Assembly: GCF_021441885.1 (NCBI RefSeq) | Contig: NZ_CP090440.1 | Coordinates: forward strand, 186,001 to 250,000 | Reading direction: 5' to 3' | Source: Vibrio maritimus | GTDB lineage: Bacteria > Pseudomonadota > Gammaproteobacteria > Enterobacterales > Vibrionaceae | DNA length: 64,000 nucleotides | In this document: in pieces, positions 9,294 to 17,368 of the stretch | Numbering within the stretch: the stretch's first letter is position 1 | Layout: the number at the start of each line of letters is the position of its first letter | The notes under the pieces: model-generated | What the model was told of the DNA's origin: nothing | What the model saw: the letters and a program-made list of their open reading frames with translations, nothing else | The model's database searches: none | Translations under genes and position numbers: made by a program

Positions 9294-10220
9294 TTATACA
9301 GGGCTTCCCATCAGTTTGGTGGCGAGTTTGGCGGCCATTTGTCCGGCGCCTCGATTGAGTGCTTTACTTGGTGAGGCCACACCGCCGACTAACTCTTTGG
9401 TAATACCGAGCACACTTAAGATGAGTATCATGCACAGCACCATCATAATGAGCATGTCTGAGATGCCGATATTTGCATCTTCTAAGGGAACGGCGCTGAG
9501 CGTGGGGTTATCTTGACGACATCCTGAAAAATCAAGACTCGAGCCACAATCAAGGAGTTTGGATACGGTTAACTGCGCTTTAAAGGCGAGAGCGGCAATG
9601 ACGCCTGCGGCGCGTAGGAGTATCAGTAGCATGAGTGCCCCTAAAGTGAATCGAAACCACCCGTCAAAAAAAGGACGTGTGGCAGGGTGGGCGAGTAAAG
9701 GCACAAATAACGGACCTATCATCTTGGCCATGGCGACCAACAATACGCCCCAAGCGCCTACTAGCCACATCAGCAGATGCAAGATGGATGTGGTGAGCTC
9801 CCACAATATCGCCATGACCATTGACGCCATGGTCATTTGGAAAATCGATAAATCTTCGACGTAGATTTGGTTTAACGCATGAAAGAAATATTTAGATAGA
9901 AAAAAACCGTCTCGATTGCCAGTCCCTACGTCTAAAATGGTTAAGCCTACTTCATCAAAAAAGGCGTGCGAAATGGAAAACACGGTATCGTAGTTGACCC
10001 ACAACAAAAGTGTGGCTATGACCATCAAGCTCGATTGCACGATGGAAGGGACGTCCAGACCGGTTAACATGAACTTGGCCACTTCGGTAAAGAACACGAT
10101 GACCACGAGGGTGACAAGTAACGCTCTAATAAAAAACGCCCAGTCAGGATGTGCGGATAATTGACCGATGAAATGACTGACGGTCGCAAAAAACTCCGTA
10201 AGGAAAAGACTGTTATTCAA
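9294..10220 (-). CDS. virB6: VirB6-like polytopic T4SS protein
   Basis: An upstream ATG exists at 10238, but the strong AAAAGGAG lies after it. The TTG at 10220 is therefore the likely start; it overlaps the virB5 stop as TTGAATAA and gives 308 residues. The product has about six or seven membrane segments and a conserved Trp/Gly-rich central region (LLMWLVGAWGVLLVAMAKM), matching VirB6/TrbL. It would form part of the inner-membrane channel. The C-terminal tail is short and lacks the long extensions seen in some relatives. Confidence 0.82.
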   Translation of the reverse strand: MNNSLFLTEFFATVSHFIGQLSAHPDWAFFIRALLVTLVVIVFFTEVAKFMLTGLDVPSIVQSSLMVIATLLLWVNYDTVFSISHAFFDEVGLTILDVGTGNRDGFFLSKYFFHALNQIYVEDLSIFQMTMASMVMAILWELTTSILHLLMWLVGAWGVLLVAMAKMIGPLFVPLLAHPATRPFFDGWFRFTLGALMLLILLRAAGVIAALAFKAQLTVSKLLDCGSSLDFSGCRQDNPTLSAVPLEDANIGISDMLIMMVLCMILILSVLGITKELVGGVASPSKALNRGAGQMAAKLATKLMGSPV

Positions 10221-11028
10221 AGCGATACTCCTTTTCATCAATAGAGATGCCCTGCGCTTTCACCGCTTCAATTTTCTTTAGCTGAGCGATCTTGGCAGAG
10301 AGCACTGCGTGGGCCGATTGCTGCTCAAACTGATTGCTGTAACTCATGTTGGCCAGTTGCATCTCGTTGAGGTTGGCTATTTGCTCCATTAGGATTTGGT
10401 TTTGCTCGACGATAAGTTGCAAAGTGGCGAGCTCACTTTGATCGCCTAAGCTGAGTCGCTGCTCATCCAAATGAGCGATATCGGCACGGATTTGAGCGTT
10501 TGAGCGGCGGTAGTAATCCCGCTCGCTGGCACTGGTGTGGCTGTCACTGGCTAAGCGGTATGCCTGATTAAGATGGCTTGGGGTGGCGCCAATGGCGTTT
10601 TGAGACAACACATCCAGGTCGCCTTTGTCGGGTATGTCCGCATAACGCTGAGTGCTGGCGGTTGGCTGAGTTGGAGTCTCCTCTTTGAGGTAGTCCTCGT
10701 AAAGCTGATTAATGTCTCGATGCAGCCCTGGGTAATCTCGCTGCTCTAATTTACGCTCAAGGGCACTGACTTGATTAAGAAGGACTTGATACTCCCTCAT
10801 CGTCTGCGTGTATTGGTCAAGCAATGTGGTGAGCTGATTAATGTTTAGCCCTGTTTGTGCCAGCATTTGCTCATAATCTTTGAGTATTTGCGTGTATTGA
10901 GTAACGGCTTGCAGGAGGTTGGCAACATCCATCACAGGAAAACCGGAGGCTTTTACCGGTTGAGGCGTGGTGGCTAAATGAATACTGAGGGTCAGTAAGG
11001 TTAAGGGCAGTATACGGTAGAGTCGCAT
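10213..11028 (-). CDS. virB5: VirB5-like minor pilus protein
   Basis: The 271-residue product has a cleavable signal peptide (MRLYRILPLTLLTLSIHLA, cleaved near PVKA) and a mostly alpha-helical, Gln-rich body with repeated coiled-coil segments, as in VirB5/TraC minor pilins. The start has GGAGG just upstream. VirB5 proteins sit at the tip of the conjugative pilus and take part in adhesion. Conservation in this family is low, so the call uses secondary structure, signal peptide and location between virB4 and virB6. Confidence 0.78.
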   Translation of the reverse strand: MRLYRILPLTLLTLSIHLATTPQPVKASGFPVMDVANLLQAVTQYTQILKDYEQMLAQTGLNINQLTTLLDQYTQTMREYQVLLNQVSALERKLEQRDYPGLHRDINQLYEDYLKEETPTQPTASTQRYADIPDKGDLDVLSQNAIGATPSHLNQAYRLASDSHTSASERDYYRRSNAQIRADIAHLDEQRLSLGDQSELATLQLIVEQNQILMEQIANLNEMQLANMSYSNQFEQQSAHAVLSAKIAQLKKIEAVKAQGISIDEKEYRFE

Positions 11029-11049
11029 AGGCTCCTCCTTTAGGTTAGG

Positions 11050-13542
11050 TTACAGGCCAAGCGTGTCAATAATGCTATCAATGGCTTTATCGACATCTGG
11101 CTCTGAGGTAAAGATGCGATTAGCGACCGCGGCCTCATGAGCAGTAGAGGTGGCAATGACGTATTGCTCTTTTTCGACAAAGAGGTTAATCACCGTTTTG
11201 ATGCCAAGCTCAGGCTGAAGGATGTAGGCTTGCTGGTTTCGTTTAAGACCTAAAATCACGTCACAGTCGTCATCGTTTAGAAATGGGAACGCGGATTGAT
11301 AAGCCTCTTTATCCATTTCCCCATCCGCCATGAAAAGAAACGTGGTGCAGGCACTTCGCAGTACGTCCCATTCCTCTAGGTCTTGGTAGTGTTTGGGGGA
11401 TTGCGTCCAAAATCCCATTCCGCCCCCATGTTTGAACCAGGTTCTGGCTTTGGCAATTAAAAACTCCGCCGCACCTGGTTGGGCTAAGATGTATTGGCAT
11501 TCATCGACATCGAGGAACTTGGCTTTTTCTCGATAATCGGGGTGCTCAAACAGTCTGACGGTGCGAAAGAACACTTCGGTATTGACCAGTGCGCTGAGGG
11601 TTTTATCGTCTTTAACTCCTTGAATGTTGTAGACCGAGAACGGTTTGTCTAAGGCACCAATGGCGTCCACATCGTTGTCAAACAGGTTGCCGTATTTACC
11701 GCCTCGCTTAAATTGCGCCAGTTTCTTATTCAGACTGGGGCCGCATTGCCCTAAAAGGGCGGACAAGGTGTTCAGTGGTGGTGCGGCGCTCATGGTGAGC
11801 CGAATCGCGTGGTTAAGCTCCTCTTGTTCATTGGCAGTGAGCACTCGAAGCTCTGGGGATTCGTTTTTCTCAAGCATGAGTAGTATCAGGTGCGTGATGT
11901 GTCTGGAAAAGTGGTCGTCATCTTCGCCAGTACACAGTTCAAAAGGGTTGAAGCCTTGAGTGGTCTGCGCACTATCTAAACGGAAAATGGCGCCGTCATC
12001 GGCAAAAAATCGTGCGGCGGGCTCTGAGCCCGCATCGACATCAAGCGCACAATATTGACCGCTTAGCTTAAAAAAGTGACTGGCAAGGCATAGCTTTAAG
12101 AAGGTTTTTCCGCTTCGTGTGGGACCGACACACGCGATGAGGCATTTCTCACCCACAAAAGGGGTGAAGTGAAACGGCACGCCATCATCGGTTTCAAACA
12201 CATACACGGCTTCTTCTTGTTTTAGACCATGCATCCACGTCGGCACGCCTTTGCTTGAACGAAAAAAGAGCGATAGCGCAGCGGCTTGCGTGGTGCTTAA
12301 GACGCTTTGTCGGTAAGGCAGTGATCGCGCGCCAAGAAAAATGGATTCATAAGCGCGCAAAAGCCCGACGTTCTCCCAAAGCAAATGAAAGTCAGAGTTT
12401 TCTAAGACGTTACTGAGGCGCTTGATGCTTACCTTTAATGCCTCAGGTGAGGGCTCAAACACCACCAGTGTGCTGCTGTAGTGCCCGTAATGGTCATCGT
12501 CGTTTGAGATGGCTTCTAGGGCTTTCATGGTGTTATTTAACGCCGGATTGGCTTCGATTTTTTTACGCACATCTAGTCCCCCGGACTGACCGGTAACCAA
12601 ATCCATTAATGAGAGCTGTGAGCGGTAAAGCGCTTGTTCCTTATCAGCAATCATTTGACGTTTTTGCGCTCGACTAAAAGGACTGAATTTAGAAAGCAGC
12701 AAGTAATTGCCTTTTTCCATCACAGGGTTTAACCCAGAAACAAAAGCGGCTTCTGGCAAAGCGTCATGCCCGCAGCCGGTGATAGAGGCAATGCGCGCGT
12801 AGACCACGTTTTCTCCTTCAATTTTCAAAGTGTGAATACCCTGATGCATGATGGGAGTGACAGAAGCATTTGCAAGTAACGTATCCCAGTGTCTTTGTGG
12901 GGCGCTTTGTACGGACTGCAATCTTTTTGGGTTGAGTTCGATTAACGTGCGTTGCAGGTTATAGATATCGCCTGGTGAGAGGCGATGGTTTTGAAGGCTT
13001 TTAAACCCCAATCCCGTATCGATACTGGCTAAGGTGTCATCGAGCGCCTCAAGCTGAGCTTGTAGGGCAGTTTCTTCAAGCAGTGTGCATCCCCGATAAG
13101 AGAGCGCTTGGAAAAGCTGCGCGCGTTTGTCGCTATCGACAATAGCACTTAAACACAGGGTTAAAAAACCACGGTTAAGCGCATTAAAGCGAACTTGAGG
13201 CGGTATGGTGATAGCCCAATAGAGCTCGCTTTGATTAAGATGTCGCTCTTGGTTTAGAAACTGAGCGCGGCGCGTAGAGAGCAACGCGGCTCTTGGGTGG
13301 GTTCGTGGTTTAAAGTGTAGGGGCGGCGAATCAAAATGAAGGTAGTACTGACTGAGCGTGACTTCAAAAGGGAGCCTTTGAAGAATATGGCGAAGCAATA
13401 AGGTGATGGCGGTTTTTTGCTTGGCATTGAGCCTAGGTTCAATGCCAGAGAGTGATAGTACGCCAAGCAGGTCGCCAGTGTCAGTCAGAACGCCCTCATT
13501 AATGCTCGCCACCGTCGGGATAACGGTATTGAGTGCGGTCAT
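11050..13542 (-). CDS. virB4: VirB4-like T4SS ATPase
   Basis: This 830-residue protein is the conserved T4SS motor. The N-terminal half (about 1-400) is the CagE/TrbE/VirB domain. The ATPase core has Walker A GPTRSGKTFLK at about residue 470, Walker B FLDVDECQYIL near 670, and a downstream HGGGMGFWTQSPK region. It would energise substrate transfer and pilus biogenesis. It follows virB2 by one base. Length and motifs match normal VirB4; no frameshift is seen. This is the best marker for classifying the transfer system. Confidence 0.93.
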   Translation of the reverse strand: MTALNTVIPTVASINEGVLTDTGDLLGVLSLSGIEPRLNAKQKTAITLLLRHILQRLPFEVTLSQYYLHFDSPPLHFKPRTHPRAALLSTRRAQFLNQERHLNQSELYWAITIPPQVRFNALNRGFLTLCLSAIVDSDKRAQLFQALSYRGCTLLEETALQAQLEALDDTLASIDTGLGFKSLQNHRLSPGDIYNLQRTLIELNPKRLQSVQSAPQRHWDTLLANASVTPIMHQGIHTLKIEGENVVYARIASITGCGHDALPEAAFVSGLNPVMEKGNYLLLSKFSPFSRAQKRQMIADKEQALYRSQLSLMDLVTGQSGGLDVRKKIEANPALNNTMKALEAISNDDDHYGHYSSTLVVFEPSPEALKVSIKRLSNVLENSDFHLLWENVGLLRAYESIFLGARSLPYRQSVLSTTQAAALSLFFRSSKGVPTWMHGLKQEEAVYVFETDDGVPFHFTPFVGEKCLIACVGPTRSGKTFLKLCLASHFFKLSGQYCALDVDAGSEPAARFFADDGAIFRLDSAQTTQGFNPFELCTGEDDDHFSRHITHLILLMLEKNESPELRVLTANEQEELNHAIRLTMSAAPPLNTLSALLGQCGPSLNKKLAQFKRGGKYGNLFDNDVDAIGALDKPFSVYNIQGVKDDKTLSALVNTEVFFRTVRLFEHPDYREKAKFLDVDECQYILAQPGAAEFLIAKARTWFKHGGGMGFWTQSPKHYQDLEEWDVLRSACTTFLFMADGEMDKEAYQSAFPFLNDDDCDVILGLKRNQQAYILQPELGIKTVINLFVEKEQYVIATSTAHEAAVANRIFTSEPDVDKAIDSIIDTLGL

Positions 13543-13543
13543 A

Positions 13544-13864
13544 TTAAAAACTCTGTATCCAAGTGATCACGGTACCAAGACTAAAGAGGGCGATGGCGCC
13601 AATGCAGCCTCGAAATACCCAACCGAGTGCGCTGCCTGCTTGCTTTGGCATAAAGATCCAAAGGGCAATGCCGCAGCACAGCGCCATAAACACCACAAAT
13701 AAAGTGCCAGGACCGCCTAAAAAGTCGATGATGGCTTGAAAGAACGCGGTGACTTGGCCAAAGGGTCCCGTGCTGGTGCCAAGAGAAACGCGAGCAAAAG
13801 CAGGCGTGCTTAATAGCCACATCAGTGGCAACGTAAGTAAACGAATCATAGTGATGGTGTCCAT
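13544..13864 (-). CDS. virB2: VirB2-like major conjugative pilin
   Basis: The 106-residue product has a signal peptide ending in PAFA, a short polar loop (RVSLGTSTGPFGQ) and two hydrophobic helices (residues about 38-67 and 75-103), the usual VirB2/TrbC propilin layout. The gene overlaps the end of virB3 by 19 bp and precedes virB4 by one base. The order virB3-virB2-virB4 inverts the textbook virB2-virB3 order. The presence of both a VirB2 pilin and a type IVb pilus assembly set implies two pilus types from one transcript. Confidence 0.82.
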   Translation of the reverse strand: MDTITMIRLLTLPLMWLLSTPAFARVSLGTSTGPFGQVTAFFQAIIDFLGGPGTLFVVFMALCCGIALWIFMPKQAGSALGWVFRGCIGAIALFSLGTVITWIQSF

Positions 13865-14190
13865 TGTGTTAAAGGGAGCGTTCCCTTTGGAGTGATAATG
13901 CGAATGTCTTTAGGTAACGTGTGATAGGTGGTAAGTTCGGTGTGATTGAGAATATCAATCCACAGTCTCCAGGCGTGAAGGTCATCTTTATGAATGGCGC
14001 TGAGCGGAACAAAGAGAACCACGATATACACCAAAGACAGTATCAGCCCCGTGAGCCATCCGGCTAAGTAAATGAAAAGTCCGATACCAAAGCTGGCAAA
14101 GAGTACGACCATCGCGAACAGTTCGACAGGGAGCCCTAGGACGGTGGTTGTATTGTCTAACGTTCGATGACGTTTGAGTTTGGGGTTCAT
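13846..14190 (-). CDS. virB3: VirB3-like T4SS inner-membrane protein
   Basis: The open frame reaches 14328, but the ATG at 14190 has CGGAGAC eight bases upstream and gives 114 residues, the normal VirB3 length. The protein starts MNPKLKRHRTLDNTTTVLGL, a typical VirB3 entry, and has two closely spaced membrane helices (about residues 20-65). VirB3 works with VirB4 in pilus biogenesis. It is the first core T4SS gene of the operon, following the two small zinc-ribbon genes. Confidence 0.82.
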   Translation of the reverse strand: MNPKLKRHRTLDNTTTVLGLPVELFAMVVLFASFGIGLFIYLAGWLTGLILSLVYIVVLFVPLSAIHKDDLHAWRLWIDILNHTELTTYHTLPKDIRIITPKGTLPLTQWTPSL

Positions 14191-14275
14191 CGTCAGTCTC
14201 CGTAGGTTGGGGGAGCATCCATGACATTGCCTTTTTCTAGCCTCTAATATGAGCGAGCCAGTAACCGTGTTGGTG

Positions 14276-14476
14276 TTACGTAACTTCTGCCCAATAGCAC
14301 TCAGCAACCCCTGCTTCGAGCTGTTCAATGCATCCTGTATGTTGGCATTGACCGCAGCTGACGGTGTCGCCTGTATTCAGTTGATGGATGGTGCTGCTAT
14401 TGGTGTTCACTTGATGCGGTCCTTCGTATTGGCATCGAGTACAGGGGCTTAGCCAGTTAATTTGAATTTGTGGCAT
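14276..14476 (-). CDS. Small zinc-ribbon protein (66 aa), head of transfer operon
   Basis: The ATG at 14476 is preceded by a near-perfect AAGGAG. The product carries two Cys pairs (CTRC at about residue 12 and CGQC at about 41), so it probably folds around one zinc ion. I do not recognise a named family. It lies between another small zinc-ribbon gene and virB3 in the same orientation, so it is likely co-transcribed with the transfer genes. A regulatory or nucleic-acid-binding role is possible but not shown. Confidence 0.6.
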   Translation of the reverse strand: MPQIQINWLSPCTRCQYEGPHQVNTNSSTIHQLNTGDTVSCGQCQHTGCIEQLEAGVAECYWAEVT

Positions 14477-14578
14477 TGTTGGGGCTCCTTATGTTGACAG
14501 TGCTAGCGAAGTCGCTTTGGTTTCTTCGCTAATTCAAGTGATGATGTCGCTAGGGCTTGAGGCAACCCCGTGTTTCTT

Positions 14579-14770
14579 TTATGCGAATGTCCCGGCTTCT
14601 TCAGGATCTTGCCAGTCGGACATAGTGGCGGCTTGAATTCGACGATGGCCTTCATCAAGAAGGGTTTGATATTCATCGTACGTTTCTTCGATGCCGGGAT
14701 AAAAACAGTCATTACAGAAGCGCCCGTGATTGACGGTTTTTTTATGGCAACGTTTGCATGTATTCTCCAT
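14579..14770 (-). CDS. Small zinc-ribbon protein (63 aa), first gene of transfer operon
   Basis: The ATG at 14770 follows AAGGAACTT. The N-terminus MENTCKRCHKKTVNHGRFC plus NDC gives two CxxC pairs, a minimal zinc ribbon, followed by an acidic tail (EETYDEYQTLLDEG). It is the first gene downstream of the palindrome and TTGACA box near 14957-14992, so it is probably the first cistron of the transfer operon. No specific function is recognised. Confidence 0.6.
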   Translation of the reverse strand: MENTCKRCHKKTVNHGRFCNDCFYPGIEETYDEYQTLLDEGHRRIQAATMSDWQDPEEAGTFA

Positions 14771-14924
14771 AATTTAAGTTCCTTTTTCTTTATGCATCGC
14801 TAATTAATTAAGGGGGGTGATCGCGGTGTATCTAACGGTTTATTGCAAGAAATTAATGTGTAATCGAGCATTTAATCTGGCTTTTCTATATTTTACGTCG
14901 TTGAAAAAGGGGAAAGGAATAATA

Positions 14925-14992
14925 GCTTTTTTAAAGCTAACGATGAAACAAATATTTGTCAAAGTAGTACATGCATACCCCGGGGTATGCAT
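14925..14992 (-). promoter_or_regulatory. Putative transfer-operon promoter with 22-bp palindrome
   Basis: On the reverse strand a TTGACA box (14957-14962) is followed after 17 bases by TAGCTT, a weak -10 candidate. Nine bases upstream of the -35 lies a perfect 22-bp palindrome at 14971-14992 with core GCATACCCCGGGGTATGC. No T-run follows, so it is more likely an operator than a terminator. Its location between the regulatory cassette and the first transfer-operon gene suggests activator or repressor control of transfer. The same arrangement recurs at 16641-16676. Confidence 0.5.
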
Positions 14993-15013
14993 CTTGAAAT
15001 TTTCACTGTGATA

Positions 15014-15325
15014 TTACTTCCGTCTTTGATAATTGAAGCACGAACACTGTGTGCGTTCCAATCGGGCTAAGCGCTTAATGATTAACATTTGAGGATCGTT
15101 AACATGATGTTTGGCTGCAAGTGTGGACTTTGCTCTATAGACATTGCTTCTTTGCGATATGCTTGAGATGCCAAGCAATATCGCCGCTTGATTTCTACCT
15201 AAGAGGTATTGCAGAAAAAGGGATGCTGCTTGTTTTTTTCCAAGCTCAGGAAAGACCAATTGGCCTACGATGATTGCTTTCTTTGCAGTAGACTTAACTT
15301 CTTGCGGGCTCAGCTTCTTACGCAT
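15014..15325 (-). CDS. Putative HTH regulator, cassette copy 1 (103 aa)
   Basis: The 103-residue basic protein starts MRKKLSPQEVKS. It contains a segment QAAILLGISSISQRSN (about residues 46-61) that looks like a helix-turn-helix, loosely like KorA/TrfB or PapB-type regulators. I do not claim membership in either family. It is the third gene of a three-gene leftward cassette, and the 22-bp palindrome lies just downstream, in front of the transfer operon. A near-identical copy lies at 16698-17009. A regulatory role for transfer is inferred from these facts. Confidence 0.5.
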   Translation of the reverse strand: MRKKLSPQEVKSTAKKAIIVGQLVFPELGKKQAASLFLQYLLGRNQAAILLGISSISQRSNVYRAKSTLAAKHHVNDPQMLIIKRLARLERTQCSCFNYQRRK

Positions 15326-15384
15326 AGTACAACCGAATCTTGTTGCGTCTAGTAAGTGGATTTTAAGTAGCCAAAAAATGTTAA

Positions 15385-15543
15385 TTAGTTTGTGGTTCGG
15401 TTTTTCATGCTGTCGTCAAATTTTAATAGGTGATCGCAGAGCCTAAAATTGGCTTCTTGGCGTTTCGTTCTTGCTGAGGCGGTGAGGCGTCGGTTTGTCT
15501 TCTCGTCGATTTCAAACCAAATGCCTGTTGTTTTTCCTAGCAT
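15385..15543 (-). CDS. Small ribbon-helix-helix-like protein, cassette copy 1 (52 aa)
   Basis: This short frame begins at ATG 15543 after AGGAATATA and ends at TAA 15385-15387. The sequence starts MLGKTTGIWFEIDEKTNRR, that is, a short beta strand followed by two predicted helices, the plan of ribbon-helix-helix DNA-binding proteins. The second cassette copy keeps the same frame with a four-codon insertion and mostly conservative changes, which supports real coding. A DNA-binding function is inferred only from the fold pattern. Confidence 0.5.
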   Translation of the reverse strand: MLGKTTGIWFEIDEKTNRRLTASARTKRQEANFRLCDHLLKFDDSMKNRTTN

Positions 15544-15571
15544 TATATTCCTTTATGTTGGGTTAAAGACG

Positions 15572-16135
15572 CTATCTATTCGGTACTTTTCTTCTTGGCT
15601 CTGGGTGAGCGGGAGCCACACTGAATGGAGTTTGGGATTGTCCTGATTTCATGTGGAAATAGTCTTTATGCGCCGCTGTGTTCGTTGATTGACGTTCAAT
15701 ATCTTCCAGTGCTGCTTGAATGGCTGCTTTTCGGTAAATGTGCCGTTTCCAATTTCTTTCCGTGAGTATTGAGTTTTTCTCTTTCCTGTGAATACGACAG
15801 GCTTGAACACTTGACTGGACTTCCTCCTTTGTTAGTGAGGTACCGAAAGCATTTTTTTCATAATGCTTTCGTGAGCAGCGAGCGAAACTTATCAGCCCCT
15901 CTAGTGTTTTTGGGGAAGGACGATAGTACTTTCTCTTGGGGATTTTAGGCACCACAAAATGAATGCCTTGAGGGGCGCGAACTGGATTAAAAACGAGTGC
16001 TGCAAATATCGTATGAGAATGGCGGCAAGCAATGATGCGAAGTTCTAGTAGATATGGAGAGTGAAGAAGCTCTTCAAGTAAACACTCTTGTTTGGTTTCA
16101 TCACAGTAGCCATAGATGACGTTAAGTTTACGCAT
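15572..16135 (-). CDS. Unrecognised 187-aa protein, cassette copy 1
   Basis: The product has 187 residues, is strongly basic and has scattered Cys/His (CRHSHT, CSRKHYEK, CRIHRKEK). I do not recognise a family. The ATG at 16135 follows AGGGAGGA, a strong ribosome-binding site, so it is well expressed if transcribed. It heads the three-gene cassette and is preceded by an unusually structured region (16157-16345). The copy at 17369-17893 lacks its first 18 or so codons. Nucleic-acid binding is plausible from charge but is not demonstrated. Confidence 0.5.
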   Translation of the reverse strand: MRKLNVIYGYCDETKQECLLEELLHSPYLLELRIIACRHSHTIFAALVFNPVRAPQGIHFVVPKIPKRKYYRPSPKTLEGLISFARCSRKHYEKNAFGTSLTKEEVQSSVQACRIHRKEKNSILTERNWKRHIYRKAAIQAALEDIERQSTNTAAHKDYFHMKSGQSQTPFSVAPAHPEPRRKVPNR

Positions 16136-16156
16136 GAGTCGTCCTCCCTATCATGA

Positions 16157-16345
16157 CATTGGTTTGCACTCAAAGAAGCACAAACCAATGAACTCTGCTC
16201 TTTCAGAGTGATAACAAGGTTCCCTGGTATTCCCAGTCTCCAATATTGGGCATGGTCTCCGCCCCAGAGGCGGGCGGTTAATGGCTATTTTTTGGGTTAT
16301 TACGCATCTCCGCGCTGCCTAGCGCTCTTTGCGGTAACTGAATAA
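16157..16345 (-). other. Structured leader candidate upstream of cassette copy 1
   Basis: No gene is supported here. The stretch holds several potential stems on the transcribed strand. One has a perfect 10-bp stem (CATTGGTTTG pairing with CAAACCAATG, 16157-16190) close to the ribosome-binding site. Another is a GC-rich CCGCC/GGCGG hairpin near 16261-16280, and there is an AGCGC-rich repeat near 16313-16332. It is absent from the shortened second cassette copy. It could be a 5' UTR element or a small RNA; no known class is recognised. Confidence 0.35.
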
Positions 16346-16640
16346 TAGTTTTATTTGACTATGTTACTAATTAGCGTTCTTTATAAAACACATTTAAGGA
16401 TAGAATCCTTTATGGTTGATTTTTTATAGGTGATATCAACCCTGCACTAAAATGCATCAACAAATAAAATTGAGTGGAGAATTATTCATTCACCGTTGAA
16501 TGCTTGATGGTTTTTGTGAACCGGTAACGCTTTTTTGTTGCGTTTTTCTAGCGTTATTTGATTTAAGCCTGGAGGGATATTTATCTTCCCTACCAACGTA
16601 TTTTTATGATGGTTATAGAATAACCAATTTTATTAATATT
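16345..16640. other. Intergenic region between cassette copies
   Basis: No convincing gene is present. It is AT-rich and contains an AAGGAT/ATCCTT inverted repeat near 16396-16412. It is expected to hold the promoter and upstream leader for cassette copy 1. The short rightward frame here has no recognisable features. Confidence 0.3.
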
Positions 16641-16654
16641 TGTCAAAGTAGTAC

Positions 16655-16676
16655 ATGCATACCCCGGGGTATGCAT
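16655..16676. promoter_or_regulatory. Second copy of the 22-bp palindrome
   Basis: The same perfect palindrome (core GCATACCCCGGGGTATGC) lies downstream of the second 103-aa gene. A TTGACA box at 16641-16646 on the reverse strand is followed after 18 bases by TATTCT. It would drive transcription leftwards toward cassette copy 1. Retention of palindrome and -35 together in both copies supports a regulatory function. Confidence 0.45.
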
Positions 16677-16697
16677 CTTGAAATTTTCACCGTGATA

Positions 16698-17009
16698 TTA
16701 CTTCCATTTTTGATAATTGAAGTATGAGCACTGTGCGAGTTTTAATCGAGCTAAGCGTTTAATGATTAACATTTGAGGATCGTTAACTTGATGTTTGGTT
16801 CTAAGTGTGGACTTTGCTCTATGGGCATTGCTTCTTTGCGATATGCTTGAGATGCCAAGCAATATCGCCGCTTGCTTTCTACCTAAGAGGTATTGAAGAA
16901 AAAGGGATGCTGCTTGTTTTTTCCCAAGCTCAGGAAAGACCAATTGGCCTACAATGATTGCTTCCTTTGCACTGGACTTGACTTCTTGCGGGCTCAGCTT
17001 TTTACGCAT
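16698..17009 (-). CDS. Putative HTH regulator, cassette copy 2 (103 aa)
   Basis: I choose the start at the ATG at 17009 because it gives MRKKLSPQEVKS and the same 103-residue length as copy 1, although the frame is open to 17102. The HTH-like segment is retained with a few changes (GRKQAAILLGISSISQ). Substitutions between copies are mostly conservative, suggesting both were functional after duplication. Its likely role mirrors that of copy 1. Confidence 0.5.
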   Translation of the reverse strand: MRKKLSPQEVKSSAKEAIIVGQLVFPELGKKQAASLFLQYLLGRKQAAILLGISSISQRSNAHRAKSTLRTKHQVNDPQMLIIKRLARLKLAQCSYFNYQKWK

Positions 17010-17169
17010 AGTACAACCGAATGGAACTAATGATTGAACTATAAATAAAATCTCAGTTGGTCCGTTCAATATGAATGCATTAATGGAGGTAGAACTCCAC
17101 ACTTAACGTAGGTTCTCCTTATCTTGTTGCGTCCAGTAAGTAGATTTTAAGTAGCCAAAAGCTCGCCAA

Positions 17170-17340
17170 CTAGTTTGTGGTTCGGCTTTTCATGCTGTCG
17201 TTAAATTTTGATAGGTGATCGCAGTGCCGAAAATTGGTTTCTTGACGTTTCGTTCTTTTGTTGGCTTTTGCAGAGGCGGTGAGGCGTCGGTTTGCCTTCT
17301 CGTCGATTTCAAACCAAATGCCTGTTGTTTTTCCTAGCAT
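17170..17340 (-). CDS. Small ribbon-helix-helix-like protein, cassette copy 2 (56 aa)
   Basis: It starts at ATG 17340 after AGGAAATAAA and ends at TAG 17170-17172. The N-terminal strand MLGKTTGIWFEIDEKANRR matches copy 1. A 12-bp in-frame insertion adds KANK-type residues in the middle. Preservation of the frame across an indel divisible by three supports a real protein. Confidence 0.45.
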   Translation of the reverse strand: MLGKTTGIWFEIDEKANRRLTASAKANKRTKRQETNFRHCDHLSKFNDSMKSRTTN

Positions 17341-17368
17341 TTTATTTCCTTATGTTGGGTTAAAGACG

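Noticed and set aside
14971..14992. 22-bp palindrome as a terminator
   Set aside because: No T-run follows on either strand and a -35 box lies beside it, so operator function is more likely.
16500..16727. Rightward 75-codon frame between cassette copies
   Set aside because: It crosses the palindrome and the end of the 103-aa gene on the other strand, has no ribosome-binding site and no recognisable features.
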